DNA of 64,000 nucleotides from SG8-30 sp963695085. GTDB taxonomy: Bacteria; Pseudomonadota; Gammaproteobacteria; Steroidobacterales; Steroidobacteraceae. The position numbers and the translations under genes were made by a program. The stretch spans positions 1 to 64,000 of the forward strand of contig CAVOFV010000001.1 of the NCBI GenBank assembly GCA_963695085.1, read 5' to 3'. Position 1 is the stretch's first letter. The number at the start of each line of letters is the position of its first letter. The notes beneath the pieces were generated by a model. It was not told the origin of the DNA. It did no database searches and worked only from the letters and a program-made list of their open reading frames with translations. Of the stretch, positions 55,951-63,922 are shown piece after piece.

Positions 55951-56604
55951 ATGACCCCTGCTGCGTGCGCGCCCCGGCCGTTCGAGCGCGACTGCCGGCG
56001 GTGTGCGCGGCTCGCCGCCTTTCTCGATGGGGTCCGCGCGCGGCACCCCGACTACCATGCCCGTCCGGTGCCCTCGTTTGGCGGGCCGCGGGCGCGGTTG
56101 CTGGTCGTGGGCCTGGCCCCCGGAATGCATGGCGCCAACCGTACCGGCCGCGCCTTCACGGGCGATCACGCCGGGCTGCTGCTATACCGCACGCTGTTCG
56201 ATCACGGATTCGCGAGTGGACCGCACTCCGAATCCTCCGGCGACGGGCTGCGCCTGATCGACTGCCGCATCACGAATGCCGTGCGCTGCCTGCCGCCCGG
56301 CAACCGGCCCACCACCGCCGAGGTCCGCGAGTGCAACGGCTTTCTTGCGTGGGAACTGGCGCGGGTGCCACGTGGCGGTGCCGTGCTGGCGCTGGGCGCG
56401 GTCGCCCATGGCGGGGTCCTGCGCGCGCAGGGTCTGCGCCAGAGCGCTGCACGCTTCGCGCACGCCGCGCGCCACCTGCTGGACGACGAGCGCCTGCTGG
56501 TCGATTCCTATCATTGCAGCCGTTACAACACCCAGACGGGGAGGTTGACCCCGGCGATGTTTGCACAGGCGGTGGCCTGCGCCCGAGAATGGCTCCAGCG
56601 CTGA
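55951..56604 (+). CDS. Family 5 uracil-DNA glycosylase (UDGb)
   Basis: Excises uracil, and in UDGb also other deaminated bases, from DNA. 217 residues. Family-5 motif 1 is GLAPGMHGANRTGRAFTGD (54-72), with Ala/Gly instead of the usual Asp/Asn. Motif DSYHCSRYNTQTGRLT lies near the end. 4Fe-4S cysteines are in DCRRC (C15, C18) and the later ITNAVRC region. Such UDGb are mostly known from thermophiles and actinobacteria but also occur in proteobacteria. Its 3' end overlaps uvrC, placing two DNA repair genes together. Confidence 0.9.
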   Translation: MTPAACAPRPFERDCRRCARLAAFLDGVRARHPDYHARPVPSFGGPRARLLVVGLAPGMHGANRTGRAFTGDHAGLLLYRTLFDHGFASGPHSESSGDGLRLIDCRITNAVRCLPPGNRPTTAEVRECNGFLAWELARVPRGGAVLALGAVAHGGVLRAQGLRQSAARFAHAARHLLDDERLLVDSYHCSRYNTQTGRLTPAMFAQAVACAREWLQR

Positions 56605-58442
56605 GCGCGACCGGCGGAGCCAGCTTGAGCCAATTCGATGCCAAGGCGTTTGTCGCCAACCTGCCTGGGCGGCCGGGCGTCTACCGCATGCTCGACGGTG
56701 GCGGCACCGTGCTGTACGTCGGCAAGGCCGGCCACCTGCGCTCCCGCGTCGCCAGCTACTTCCGCCCGGACCAGCTCAGCCCCAAGGTGACCGCCCTGGT
56801 CCGCAGCATCCAGGACATCGAGGTGACGGTCACGAATTCGGAGACCGAGGCGCTGATCCTCGAATACAACCTGATCAAGCGTCACAAGCCTCGCTACAAC
56901 ATACTGCTGCGCGACGACAAGAGTTTCGCGTACCTGCACCTGTCGGCACACGCGTACCCGCGGCTCGGTTTCCATCGCGGCTCACGCAAACTGCCAGGCC
57001 AGTTGTTCGGGCCATACCCGAACGCGCGTGCGGTACGCGACATCCAGCATCAGCTGCACAAGCTGTTCAGGCTGCGCGGCTGCCGCGACAGCTTTTTCGC
57101 CAATCGCACGCGGCCGTGCCTCGAATACCAGATCCGGCGCTGCTCGGGCCCGTGCGTCAGCCTGGTCAGCCGGGACGACTATGCGCGGGACGTCGCGGCG
57201 GCGGCGATGGTCCTGCGCGGCAAGAGCGCCGAACTGGCCGAGCAGATTCGACCAGCGATGGAGCAGGCGGCCGCGCGGCTGGATTTCGAGCGTGCCGCGG
57301 TGTTGCGCAACCAGCTCGCGGCGCTGGCCGGGCTGCAGGCACAGCAGGTGGTCAGTTCGACGGTGCAGACCGAGGCCGACGTGGTCGCCGTCGCTTCGGC
57401 CGGCGCCGATGTCTGCGTCACGGTCATGTTCATCCGTGGCGGCCGCAACCTGGGTACTGCCGACTATTTCCTGCGTGCCCCGCTCGAGGACGCGACGGGA
57501 GTCCTGTCCGGCTTCCTCAGCCAGTACTACCTTGCGCGCGAGGCACCGCCGCAGATACTGCTGTCGGCACCTGTTCCGGATGCGGGACCCCTGGGCGAGG
57601 CGCTCGGCGAACGGTCCGGGCACCGCGTCACCGTGCGGCACGCGCAGCGCGGCCTGAAGGCGCGCTGGGTCGAACTCGCCATCGACAATGCGAACACGGC
57701 GCTCGCCATGCGCGGCGCGGCGCGCGCCAGCGTCGCCGCGCAGCTCGATGCGCTGGCTGCCGCACTCGGACTGGCGCGGGCACCGCGCCGCATCGAGTGC
57801 TTCGACGTGAGTCACACGCGCGGCGAGGCTGCGGTCGCCGCCTGTGTCGTGTTTGGGCCCGAGGGACCACTCAGGCAGGAATACCGGCGCTACAACATTG
57901 CCGGCGTTGCACCCGGCGACGATTATGCGGCGCTGCGCCAGGCACTCAGCCGGCGCTTCCGGCGCGAGGCGGAAGGCGAGGGCATCGTGCCAGACCTGCT
58001 GCTGCTTGACGGCGGTGCAGTGCAGGTCCGGCAGGCCGGCGAATTGCTGGCCGAGGCGGACATCGAACTGGCGGCCGTAGTGGGCGTCGCCAAGGGCGCA
58101 GAGCGCCGCGCCGGGCAGGAGCGCCTGTTCTTGTTGGGGCAGAAGGCGCCTCTTATACTGCAGGGCGACTCACGGGCCCTGCACCTGATCCAGCGCGTGC
58201 GGGATGAGGCGCACCGATTCGCGATTTCCGGACACCGGCGCAGCCGCGGCAAGGCGCGCCGGGTGTCGGTGCTGGAGGGCGTTACCGGTTTCGGCCCGGC
58301 GCGCCGTCGCGAACTGTTGAGGCATTTTGGCGGCCTGCAGGGCGTGATGCGGGCCGGCGTGGAGGACCTGATGGCGGTGAAGGGACTGAGCCGCACGCTG
58401 GCGCAAACGCTTTACGAGCATCTTCACCCCGGATCGCGATGA
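56589..58442 (+). CDS. uvrC: Excinuclease ABC subunit UvrC
   Basis: Makes the dual incisions in nucleotide excision repair. 617 residues from ATG 56589 (inside the UDGb end); TTG 56625, with GGAG 7 nt upstream, is an attractive alternative giving 605. Domains in order: GIY-YIG nuclease (LPGRPGVYRMLDGGGTVLYVGKAGHLRSR), Cys-rich region (CLEYQIRRCSGPCV), UVR UvrB-binding motif (LDFERAAVLRNQLAAL), RNase H-like nuclease (RRIECFDVSHTRGEAAVAACVVF, VPDLLLLDGG, HRFAI) and tandem helix-hairpin-helix (VTGFGPARRRELLRHFGG). Overlaps pgsA by four bases, the familiar uvrC-pgsA arrangement. Confidence 0.95.
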   Translation: MAPALSATGGASLSQFDAKAFVANLPGRPGVYRMLDGGGTVLYVGKAGHLRSRVASYFRPDQLSPKVTALVRSIQDIEVTVTNSETEALILEYNLIKRHKPRYNILLRDDKSFAYLHLSAHAYPRLGFHRGSRKLPGQLFGPYPNARAVRDIQHQLHKLFRLRGCRDSFFANRTRPCLEYQIRRCSGPCVSLVSRDDYARDVAAAAMVLRGKSAELAEQIRPAMEQAAARLDFERAAVLRNQLAALAGLQAQQVVSSTVQTEADVVAVASAGADVCVTVMFIRGGRNLGTADYFLRAPLEDATGVLSGFLSQYYLAREAPPQILLSAPVPDAGPLGEALGERSGHRVTVRHAQRGLKARWVELAIDNANTALAMRGAARASVAAQLDALAAALGLARAPRRIECFDVSHTRGEAAVAACVVFGPEGPLRQEYRRYNIAGVAPGDDYAALRQALSRRFRREAEGEGIVPDLLLLDGGAVQVRQAGELLAEADIELAAVVGVAKGAERRAGQERLFLLGQKAPLILQGDSRALHLIQRVRDEAHRFAISGHRRSRGKARRVSVLEGVTGFGPARRRELLRHFGGLQGVMRAGVEDLMAVKGLSRTLAQTLYEHLHPGSR

Positions 58443-59011
58443 CCCACCCCTACACCATCCCGAACATGCTGACCGTCTTGCGGATCGCGCTGATCCCCGG
58501 GATCGTCCTGCTGTTCTACATGCCGGATGGATGGGCGGACATGGCCTGCGGCCTGCTGTTCGCGCTCGCCGGCATCACCGATTCCTTTGATGGTTACCTT
58601 GCCCGTCGGCTCGGCCAGGTGTCTCCGCTGGGCGCCTTCCTCGACCCGGTGGCCGACAAGCTGATCGTGGCGACCGCGCTGGTGCTGCTCGTCAGCCGCG
58701 ACCCGCACTGGTACGTAACCATGATCGCGGCCGTGATCATCGGCCGGGAAATAGCGATTTCGGCCTTGCGCGAGTGGATGGCCGAGATCGGCGCACGTGG
58801 CAAGGTGGCCGTTTCGGCGCTCGGCAAGTTCAAGACCATTGCGCAGGTCACCGGGCTTTCCATGATGCTGTTTCGCCAGGATCTGTTGTTCGTGCCGATC
58901 TATGCGATGGGACTGATCCTGACGGGTCTGGCGGCCGTGTTGACGTTATGGTCCATGGTGGCCTACCTGCGCGCCGCCTGGCCCGACCTGCGCGCGCGCG
59001 CCGGCGCTTGA
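58439..59011 (+). CDS. pgsA: CDP-diacylglycerol--glycerol-3-phosphate 3-phosphatidyltransferase
   Basis: Commits CDP-diacylglycerol to phosphatidylglycerol synthesis in the inner membrane. 190 residues, about six transmembrane helices. The CDP-alcohol phosphotransferase motif is ITDSFDGYLARRLGQVSPLGAFLDPVADK (pattern DGx2ARx8Gx3Dx3D with four metal Asp). N terminus IPNMLTVLRIALIP is standard. Starts within the uvrC stop (ATGA). Its stop codon lies inside the -35 box of the following tRNA promoter. Confidence 0.96.
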   Translation: MTHPYTIPNMLTVLRIALIPGIVLLFYMPDGWADMACGLLFALAGITDSFDGYLARRLGQVSPLGAFLDPVADKLIVATALVLLVSRDPHWYVTMIAAVIIGREIAISALREWMAEIGARGKVAVSALGKFKTIAQVTGLSMMLFRQDLLFVPIYAMGLILTGLAAVLTLWSMVAYLRAAWPDLRARAGA

Positions 59012-59035
59012 CAGGTCAGGGTACCACCGTAGAAT
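59008..59035 (+). promoter_or_regulatory. Strong sigma70 promoter of the tRNA-Gly/Cys/Leu cluster
   Basis: Perfect TTGACA (59008-59013), 16-bp spacer, TAGAAT (59030-59035), giving a start near 59042 and a leader of about 18 nt before tRNA-Gly. The -35 hexamer contains the pgsA stop codon. This is the best promoter match in the window. Confidence 0.82.
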
Positions 59036-59059
59036 TTGCAGGCTGACCGTTGGTCACGG

Positions 59060-59135
59060 GCGGGAATAGCTCAGTTGGTAGAGCGCAACCTTGCCAAGGT
59101 TGAGGTCGCGAGTTCGAGCCTCGTTTCCCGCTCCA
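59060..59135 (+). tRNA. tRNA-Gly, anticodon GCC
   Basis: 76 nt with encoded CCA. Acceptor GCGGGAA/TTCCCGC perfect, D-arm GCTC/GAGC, anticodon stem CAACC/GGTTG with loop TTGCCAA (GCC), T-loop GTTCGAGC-type, discriminator T. First gene of a three-tRNA cluster behind a strong promoter. Confidence 0.97.
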
Positions 59136-59146
59136 GATTCAAGCCG

Positions 59147-59170
59147 ACCCCGGGACAGCGCTCCCGGGGT
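59147..59170 (+). terminator. Intrinsic terminator-like hairpin between tRNA-Gly and tRNA-Cys
   Basis: Arms ACCCCGGGA (59147-59155) and TCCCGGGGT (59162-59170) pair over nine bases around CAGCGC, directly followed by TTTCTGCTTGT. This is the best intrinsic-terminator candidate seen, yet it sits 12 nt after tRNA-Gly and before two more tRNAs. It may terminate part of the transcription, or be a processing stem. Confidence 0.55.
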
Positions 59171-59198
59171 TTCTGCTTGTGAAGTGACGCCGGACGAT

Positions 59199-59272
59199 GG
59201 CTAGGTGGCAGAGTGGTCATGCAGCGGCCTGCAAAGCCGTGTACGCCGGTTCGATTCCGACCCTAGCCTCCA
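59199..59272 (+). tRNA. tRNA-Cys, anticodon GCA
   Basis: 74 nt with encoded CCA. Acceptor GGCTAGG/CCTAGCC perfect, anticodon stem GCGGC/GCCGT with loop CTGCAAA (GCA), T-arm with GGTTCGATTCC, discriminator T. No good promoter lies between the upstream hairpin and this gene, so it probably depends on read-through from the tRNA-Gly promoter. Confidence 0.96.
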
Positions 59273-59386
59273 TCGCCCACCGTGCACATGCGCCGCGAAT
59301 CCGCACGTCCAGTCCACAGTAGGAGCGCCCGGCCGCAGGCTGGCACGGTTCGCAACGACCTGCCATGCTCGCCCCCGGCGCCAGTA

Positions 59387-59473
59387 GCCCTGGTGGCGGA
59401 ACGGGTAGACGCTGCGGACTTAAAATCCGCTGGCCGCAAGGCCGTGCAGGTTCGAATCCTGCCCAGGGCACCA
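59387..59473 (+). tRNA. tRNA-Leu, anticodon TAA
   Basis: 87-nt class II tRNA with long variable arm and encoded CCA. Acceptor GCCCTGG/CCAGGGC perfect, anticodon stem GCGGA/TCCGC with loop CTTAAAA (TAA), variable arm around GGCCGCAAGGCC, T-arm GCAGG-TTCGAAT-CCTGC, discriminator A. Reads the rare TTA/TTG leucine codons. The glycine-cysteine-leucine order next to pgsA is a common gammaproteobacterial layout. Confidence 0.97.
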
Positions 59474-59558
59474 CCCAGCGTGACGACCTGCTACCGGCTC
59501 GCGCGTACACAGGCAGGCGGTCGCATGGAATACGGGACTTCCCGCACACAATTGCACT

Positions 59559-59576
59559 CGCGGCGCTTGCGCTGCG
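59559..59576 (+). terminator. Possible terminator hairpin after tRNA-Leu
   Basis: CGCGGCGC-TT-GCGCTGCG forms an 8-bp stem with one G-T wobble, followed by GTTTCCCCCC. The loop is too tight, so the tip pair would open. Lies 50 bp before pntAA. Weak evidence. Confidence 0.3.
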
Positions 59577-59625
59577 GTTTCCCCCCGTTGCGGAATCCGC
59601 TCGCTCCTGCTGATATCCGCCCGCA

Positions 59626-60780
59626 ATGATAGTCGGGGTGCCAAAGGAAACACGCCGCGGGGAGGCCCGCGTAGCACTCACGCCTGGTTCCCTGGCACCG
59701 CTGCTGAAGGCCGGGATGTCGGTACTCATCGAGACCGGCGCCGGCACTGCTGCCGGCTATCCGGATGCCGAGTACACCGAGCACGGCGCCCAGGTCGTTA
59801 CGCGCGCCGAGGTGTTCGCCGGCGCCGGGGTGATCCTGCAGATCAACGGCCCCACGATCCACGACGGCGGCGCGGCTGAGTTGGCGTCACTGCGATCCGG
59901 GCAGACGGTGATCGCGTTTCACGATCCGCTGTGGCATCTGCAGGGGATCGCAGACCTCGCGGCACGCGGCGTTCGTGCGTTCTCGATGGAACTCATCCCG
60001 CGCATCACCCGCGCGCAGACCATGGACGCGCTGTCCTCGATGGCCAACATCGCCGGCTACAAGGCGGCGCTGGTCGCGGCTGCTGAACTGCCGCGCATGT
60101 TCCCGATGTTCATGACTGCGGCCGGCACCGTGTCACCGGCCCGGGTGCTGGTCATCGGCGTGGGCGTGGCCGGTCTGCAGGCGATCGCCACGGCCAAGCG
60201 GCTCGGCGCCAAGGTCGAGGGCTACGACGTGCGACCGGCCGTCCGGGACCAGGTCGAAAGTCTCAGCGCCAAGTTCATCGAGCTCGACCTCGAGACGGCG
60301 GGCGCCGAGGACGAGGGCGGCTATGCGAAGAAGCAGTCCGAGGAGTTCCTGGCCCGCCAGCGCCTGGAAATGGGCAAGGTCGTCGCGCGGCAGAACGTCG
60401 TCATCACCACCGCCTCGGTTCCCGGGCACAGGTCGCCGCTGATCGTCACCGCAGAGATGGTGCGGTCCATGTCGCCGCGTTCGGTGGTCGTGGACCTGGC
60501 CGCCGAGCGTGGCGGCAACTGCGAGCTGACCAGGGCCAATGAGCGTGTCGTCGATGGCGGCGTCACGATCCTCGGTCCGACCAACCTGCCGGCCACCGTG
60601 CCGTATCACGCCAGCCAGCTGTACGCGAAGAACATCTCGTCGCTGCTTCTGCACCTCGTCGACAGTGAGGGCAACTTCGCCATGAACACCCAGGACGAGA
60701 TTACCCGCGAGACGCTGCTGTGCGACGGCGGGCAGGTCGTGCACGCGCGCTGCCGCGACCTCCTGCAGAACAAGGCCTGA
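59626..60780 (+). CDS. pntAA: NAD(P) transhydrogenase subunit alpha part 1 (NAD-binding, soluble)
   Basis: Domain I of proton-translocating transhydrogenase, which uses the proton gradient to make NADPH from NADH. 384 residues, no membrane helices. Start is IVGVPKETRRGEARVALTP, with VLIETGAGTAAGYPDAEY next. The NAD fold is RVLVIGVGVAGLQAIATAKRLGAKVEGYDVRPA, and the mobile loop region is around YAKKQSEEF. The VVDLAAERGGNCELT block is conserved. Unlike the fused E. coli PntA, the membrane part is a separate gene 2 bp downstream. Confidence 0.96.
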   Translation: MIVGVPKETRRGEARVALTPGSLAPLLKAGMSVLIETGAGTAAGYPDAEYTEHGAQVVTRAEVFAGAGVILQINGPTIHDGGAAELASLRSGQTVIAFHDPLWHLQGIADLAARGVRAFSMELIPRITRAQTMDALSSMANIAGYKAALVAAAELPRMFPMFMTAAGTVSPARVLVIGVGVAGLQAIATAKRLGAKVEGYDVRPAVRDQVESLSAKFIELDLETAGAEDEGGYAKKQSEEFLARQRLEMGKVVARQNVVITTASVPGHRSPLIVTAEMVRSMSPRSVVVDLAAERGGNCELTRANERVVDGGVTILGPTNLPATVPYHASQLYAKNISSLLLHLVDSEGNFAMNTQDEITRETLLCDGGQVVHARCRDLLQNKA

Positions 60781-60782
60781 GC

Positions 60783-61082
60783 ATGGATACCGTCACGCTC
60801 GTCCTGATCGCCAGCCTGACCATATTCGTGCTCGCCCTGTTCGTCGGCGTGGAGGTCATCACCAAGGTGCCGCCGACACTGCATACGCCGCTGATGTCAG
60901 GGTCGAACGCGATCTCCGGCATCACCATCGTCGGTGCGCTGCTCGCCACCGGTATCGATAACGGCATCGCCGCGACCGTGCTGGGAATCATCGCGGTCGC
61001 GCTCGCCACCATCAACGTGGTGGGCGGGTTCATGGTCACCAACCGCATGCTGGCCATGTTCCGCAAGAAGAAGAAGCAGTAA
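60783..61082 (+). CDS. pntAB: NAD(P) transhydrogenase subunit alpha part 2 (membrane)
   Basis: 99 residues with about three to four transmembrane helices: VTLVLIASLTIFVLALFVGVEVI, the conserved VPPTLHTPLMSGSNAISGI loop, and AATVLGIIAVALATINVVGGFMVTNRML, ending in a basic FRKKKKQ tail. Supplies half of the membrane proton channel together with pntB. Start ATG 60783 follows the pntAA stop by two bases; an upstream in-frame extension is not homologous. Confidence 0.95.
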   Translation: MDTVTLVLIASLTIFVLALFVGVEVITKVPPTLHTPLMSGSNAISGITIVGALLATGIDNGIAATVLGIIAVALATINVVGGFMVTNRMLAMFRKKKKQ

Positions 61083-61084
61083 CC

Positions 61085-62473
61085 ATGGACCGCCAGGCAT
61101 TCATCAACCTCGCCTACCTAGCGGCCTCGGTGCTGTTCATCCTCGGGCTCAAGGGGCTGACGCACCCGAAGAGCGCGGTCCGCGGCAATGGCCTGGGCGC
61201 GCTAGGCATGCTGGTTGCGGTGATGGCGGTGTTGATGTCGAAGGACATCGTCTCGTACACCGACATCGTGGTCGGTCTCGTGATCGGCGCAGCGATCGGC
61301 GCGCTGCTGGCCGTCAAGGTGCGCATGACGGCGATGCCCCAGATGGTCGCCATCCTGAACGGGTTCGGCGGCGCGGCCTCGGTGCTGATCGTGGCTTCGT
61401 CGGTGGTGACCCCGCACGGCCCCGAAGTGCCTGCGCTGATCGTGACCATCCCGATGGCGGCAACCGCGCTGATCGGGACGGTCACCCTGTGGGGCAGCCT
61501 GGTGGCCGCCGCCAAGCTGCAGGAATTCACGGGACTCGACATCAACCTGGGCATCGGGCAGAAGGCGCTCAATGGGATGCTGGCCGCCGCCTGTGTCGCC
61601 TCGAGCGTCTGGTTCTGCATCGAGCCAGGCAACCCGCTACCGTTCTGGCTGCTGTGCGGCGCCGCGTCGCTGCTCGGCATCGGGCTGGTCACGCCGATCG
61701 GCGGGGCCGACATGCCGGTCGTGGTCGCGTTGATGAACTCGTACTCCGGGCTGGCTTGTGCAGCCGCGGGCTTCGTGTTTGGCAACAACGTGCTGATCAT
61801 CGCCGGCTCGCTGGTCGGCGCGTCGGGACTCATCCTGACCTCGATCATGTGCAAGGCGATGAACCGCTCGCTGGCCAACGTGTTGTTCGCGACCATGGGC
61901 CCGACCGCGCAGACCGCCAGCGCCGACGAGGTCTACGGCGGCAGGGTCAAGGCTACGACGCCGGAAGAAGTCGCCTTGATGCTCGACGGCGTACAGCGCG
62001 TGGTGATTGTGCCGGGCTACGGGCTCGCCGTCGCGCATGCACAGCATGCCGTCCGCGACCTCGCAAACCTCCTGGGCGAGCGAGGCGTCTCGGTCGAATA
62101 CGCCATTCACCCGGTGGCGGGACGCATGCCCGGACACATGAACGTGCTGCTCGCCGAGGCGGACGTGCCCTACGACCAGCTCATGGAAATGGACGTCATC
62201 AACCCCACGATGGACTCGGTCGACGTCGCGATCGTCATCGGCGCCAACGACGTGGTCAACCCGTCGGCCCGGACCGACCCGACGAGCCCGATTGCCGGCA
62301 TGCCGATCATCGATGTCGACCGGGCGCGCAGCGTCATCGTGGTGAAGCGCAGCCTCAGTCCCGGGTTCGCCGGGATTCCGAACCCGCTGTTCGCGGCCAA
62401 GAACACGCTCATGATGTACGGCGACGGCCGGGCGGCGATCCTGGAGCTGGTGCAGGCCCTCAAGGAGGCCTAG
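61085..62473 (+). CDS. pntB: NAD(P) transhydrogenase subunit beta
   Basis: 462 residues. About nine transmembrane helices in the first 270 residues, including the segment with MPQMVAILNGFGGAASVLI and the GGADMPVVVALMNSYSGLACAAAGF region. The C-terminal NADP(H)-binding domain III has VVIVPGYGLAVAHAQHAVRDLA, IHPVAGRMPGHMNVLLAEA and GANDVVNPSARTDPTSPIAGMPI, with KRSLSPGFAGIPNPLF near the end. Two bp after pntAB; end of the three-gene operon. Confidence 0.97.
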   Translation: MDRQAFINLAYLAASVLFILGLKGLTHPKSAVRGNGLGALGMLVAVMAVLMSKDIVSYTDIVVGLVIGAAIGALLAVKVRMTAMPQMVAILNGFGGAASVLIVASSVVTPHGPEVPALIVTIPMAATALIGTVTLWGSLVAAAKLQEFTGLDINLGIGQKALNGMLAAACVASSVWFCIEPGNPLPFWLLCGAASLLGIGLVTPIGGADMPVVVALMNSYSGLACAAAGFVFGNNVLIIAGSLVGASGLILTSIMCKAMNRSLANVLFATMGPTAQTASADEVYGGRVKATTPEEVALMLDGVQRVVIVPGYGLAVAHAQHAVRDLANLLGERGVSVEYAIHPVAGRMPGHMNVLLAEADVPYDQLMEMDVINPTMDSVDVAIVIGANDVVNPSARTDPTSPIAGMPIIDVDRARSVIVVKRSLSPGFAGIPNPLFAAKNTLMMYGDGRAAILELVQALKEA

Positions 62474-62563
62474 CAACGCGGGCCCCGGCAGGGGGCATGC
62501 CGCACCGCGGAAATCCACTATTTCGGAGCGGTCTGCCGCGCTAATGTGGCCGCAGGGGTCTGG

Positions 62564-62569
62564 TATAGT
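62564..62569 (+). promoter_or_regulatory. Possible -10 element of the ccm operon
   Basis: TATAGT 32 bp before the ccmA start in the 127-bp gap after pntB. No convincing -35 at 16-18 bp. Position is right for the start of the cytochrome c maturation operon. Confidence 0.3.
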
Positions 62570-62600
62570 GCGCGGCCTTTAGCAGGGGAGACCAGGGGGC

Positions 62601-63233
62601 TTGAACGCTCTGAATCCAGAGGGCCTTTCGGCGCGCGGCATCCAGGTATGGCGCGGCGACCGTCACGTGCTGCGGAACGTCGCCATAGACGTCCTGCAGG
62701 GCGAGGTCGTGCACGTCTCCGGGCCGAACGGTACCGGCAAGACGACCCTGCTGAGGGTGCTGGCCGGGCTGCTGCCGGCGGAAGAGGGCACGGTCGGCTG
62801 GCGCGGTAGGCCGATTGACGGCCAGCGTGATGAGTTCAACGCGGAATTCGTGTACGTCGGCCACGAGAATGCCCTCAAGGGCGACCTGACCGCTTTCGAG
62901 AACCTGCATTACGGCGTCGGCATCCGGCGCCACCTGCCGGCCGCGGAGATCGAGGCGACCCTCGACCTGCTTGGCATCCTGCGTTGCCGGGACCTGCCGG
63001 CCCGCGTGCTGTCGGCGGGCCAGCGGCGGCGCCTTGCAATGTCGCGCGTGCTGCTGCTCGGCGCCACGCTGTGGGTGCTCGACGAGCCGTTCACGAACCT
63101 CGACGTCGCCGGCGTGGCGCTCATTTCCAGGTTGATCGGCGAGCACACCGGCCGCGGCGGCATGGCCGTGCTGGCGGCCCACCAGGGTCTCGACATCCCG
63201 GGCGTCCAGGCCAGGATTTCGGAGCTCAGCTGA
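62601..63233 (+). CDS. ccmA: Cytochrome c biogenesis ATP-binding protein CcmA
   Basis: ABC ATPase of CcmABCD, which releases heme-loaded CcmE. 210 residues from TTG 62601; no ATG or GTG precedes the conserved region, and GGGGAGA and GGGGG lie just upstream. Walker A GPNGTGKTT, Q-loop region YVGHENALKGDLTAFENL (the H-E-x-x-x-K-x-x-L pattern is typical of CcmA), signature LSAGQRRRLAMSR and Walker B LWVLDEPFTNLD. Overlaps ccmB (TGATG). Confidence 0.94.
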   Translation: MNALNPEGLSARGIQVWRGDRHVLRNVAIDVLQGEVVHVSGPNGTGKTTLLRVLAGLLPAEEGTVGWRGRPIDGQRDEFNAEFVYVGHENALKGDLTAFENLHYGVGIRRHLPAAEIEATLDLLGILRCRDLPARVLSAGQRRRLAMSRVLLLGATLWVLDEPFTNLDVAGVALISRLIGEHTGRGGMAVLAAHQGLDIPGVQARISELS

Positions 63234-63916
63234 TGCAGCAAACAGGCCTGTTGCGCGCGGGCGCCCTGTTGTATTCGCGGGACCTGAAACTCGCGTTCCG
63301 GCGCTGGGAACAGTTGACGCAGCCAGTTGTCTTCTTCCTGATGGTCACCACGCTGTTCCCGCTCGCCCTCAGCCCGGAGCTCAGCCAGCTGCGCCAGGTC
63401 GCGGCCGGCGTCGTCTGGGTCGCGGCCCTGCTGTCGGCGCTGCTGGCGCTCGAGTTCATGTTCCGGTCAGACTACGAGGACGGCACCCTCGAGCAGCTGG
63501 TGCTGAGCGGTCAGCCGCTGTGGTGGCTGGCCATGGTCAAGGCAGTCGCGCACTGGACGGTCAGCGGGCTGCCGCTGGTGCTGGTGTCGCCGCTGGTCGC
63601 GGCATCCCTGTCGGTGCCGGCCCACGCGCAGTGGACCGTGCTGGCCTCGCTGGCGCTTGGCACGGGCATCCTGAGCTTTCTGGGCGCGGTCGGCGCGGCC
63701 CTGACCCTGGGCGTACGCCGGGGCAGCGTCCTGCTGTCGCTGCTGGTGCTGCCGCTGACCATGCCGGCGCTCATCTTCGGCGCGCGCGCCGTGGACATGT
63801 CTATCATGGGCGACAGCGCCCGCGGTCCGTTGCTGCTGCTGACCGCGATGTTGATCCTGAGCCTTTCACTTGGGCCCTTCGCCACTGCGGCGGGGCTCAA
63901 GGTGAGCATGGAGTAG
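63233..63916 (+). CDS. ccmB: Heme exporter permease CcmB
   Basis: Membrane subunit of the CcmAB transporter. 227 residues, six transmembrane helices. Typical pieces: RDLKLAFRRWEQLTQPVVFFLMVTTLFPLAL at the N terminus, then WVAALLSALLALEFMFRSDYEDGTLEQLVLS and WWLAMVKAVAHWTVSGLPLVLVSP. LLSLLVLPLTMPALIFGA follows near the end. Starts at ATG 63233 inside the ccmA stop. Confidence 0.95.
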   Translation: MQQTGLLRAGALLYSRDLKLAFRRWEQLTQPVVFFLMVTTLFPLALSPELSQLRQVAAGVVWVAALLSALLALEFMFRSDYEDGTLEQLVLSGQPLWWLAMVKAVAHWTVSGLPLVLVSPLVAASLSVPAHAQWTVLASLALGTGILSFLGAVGAALTLGVRRGSVLLSLLVLPLTMPALIFGARAVDMSIMGDSARGPLLLLTAMLILSLSLGPFATAAGLKVSME

Positions 63917-63922
63917 AGACCG

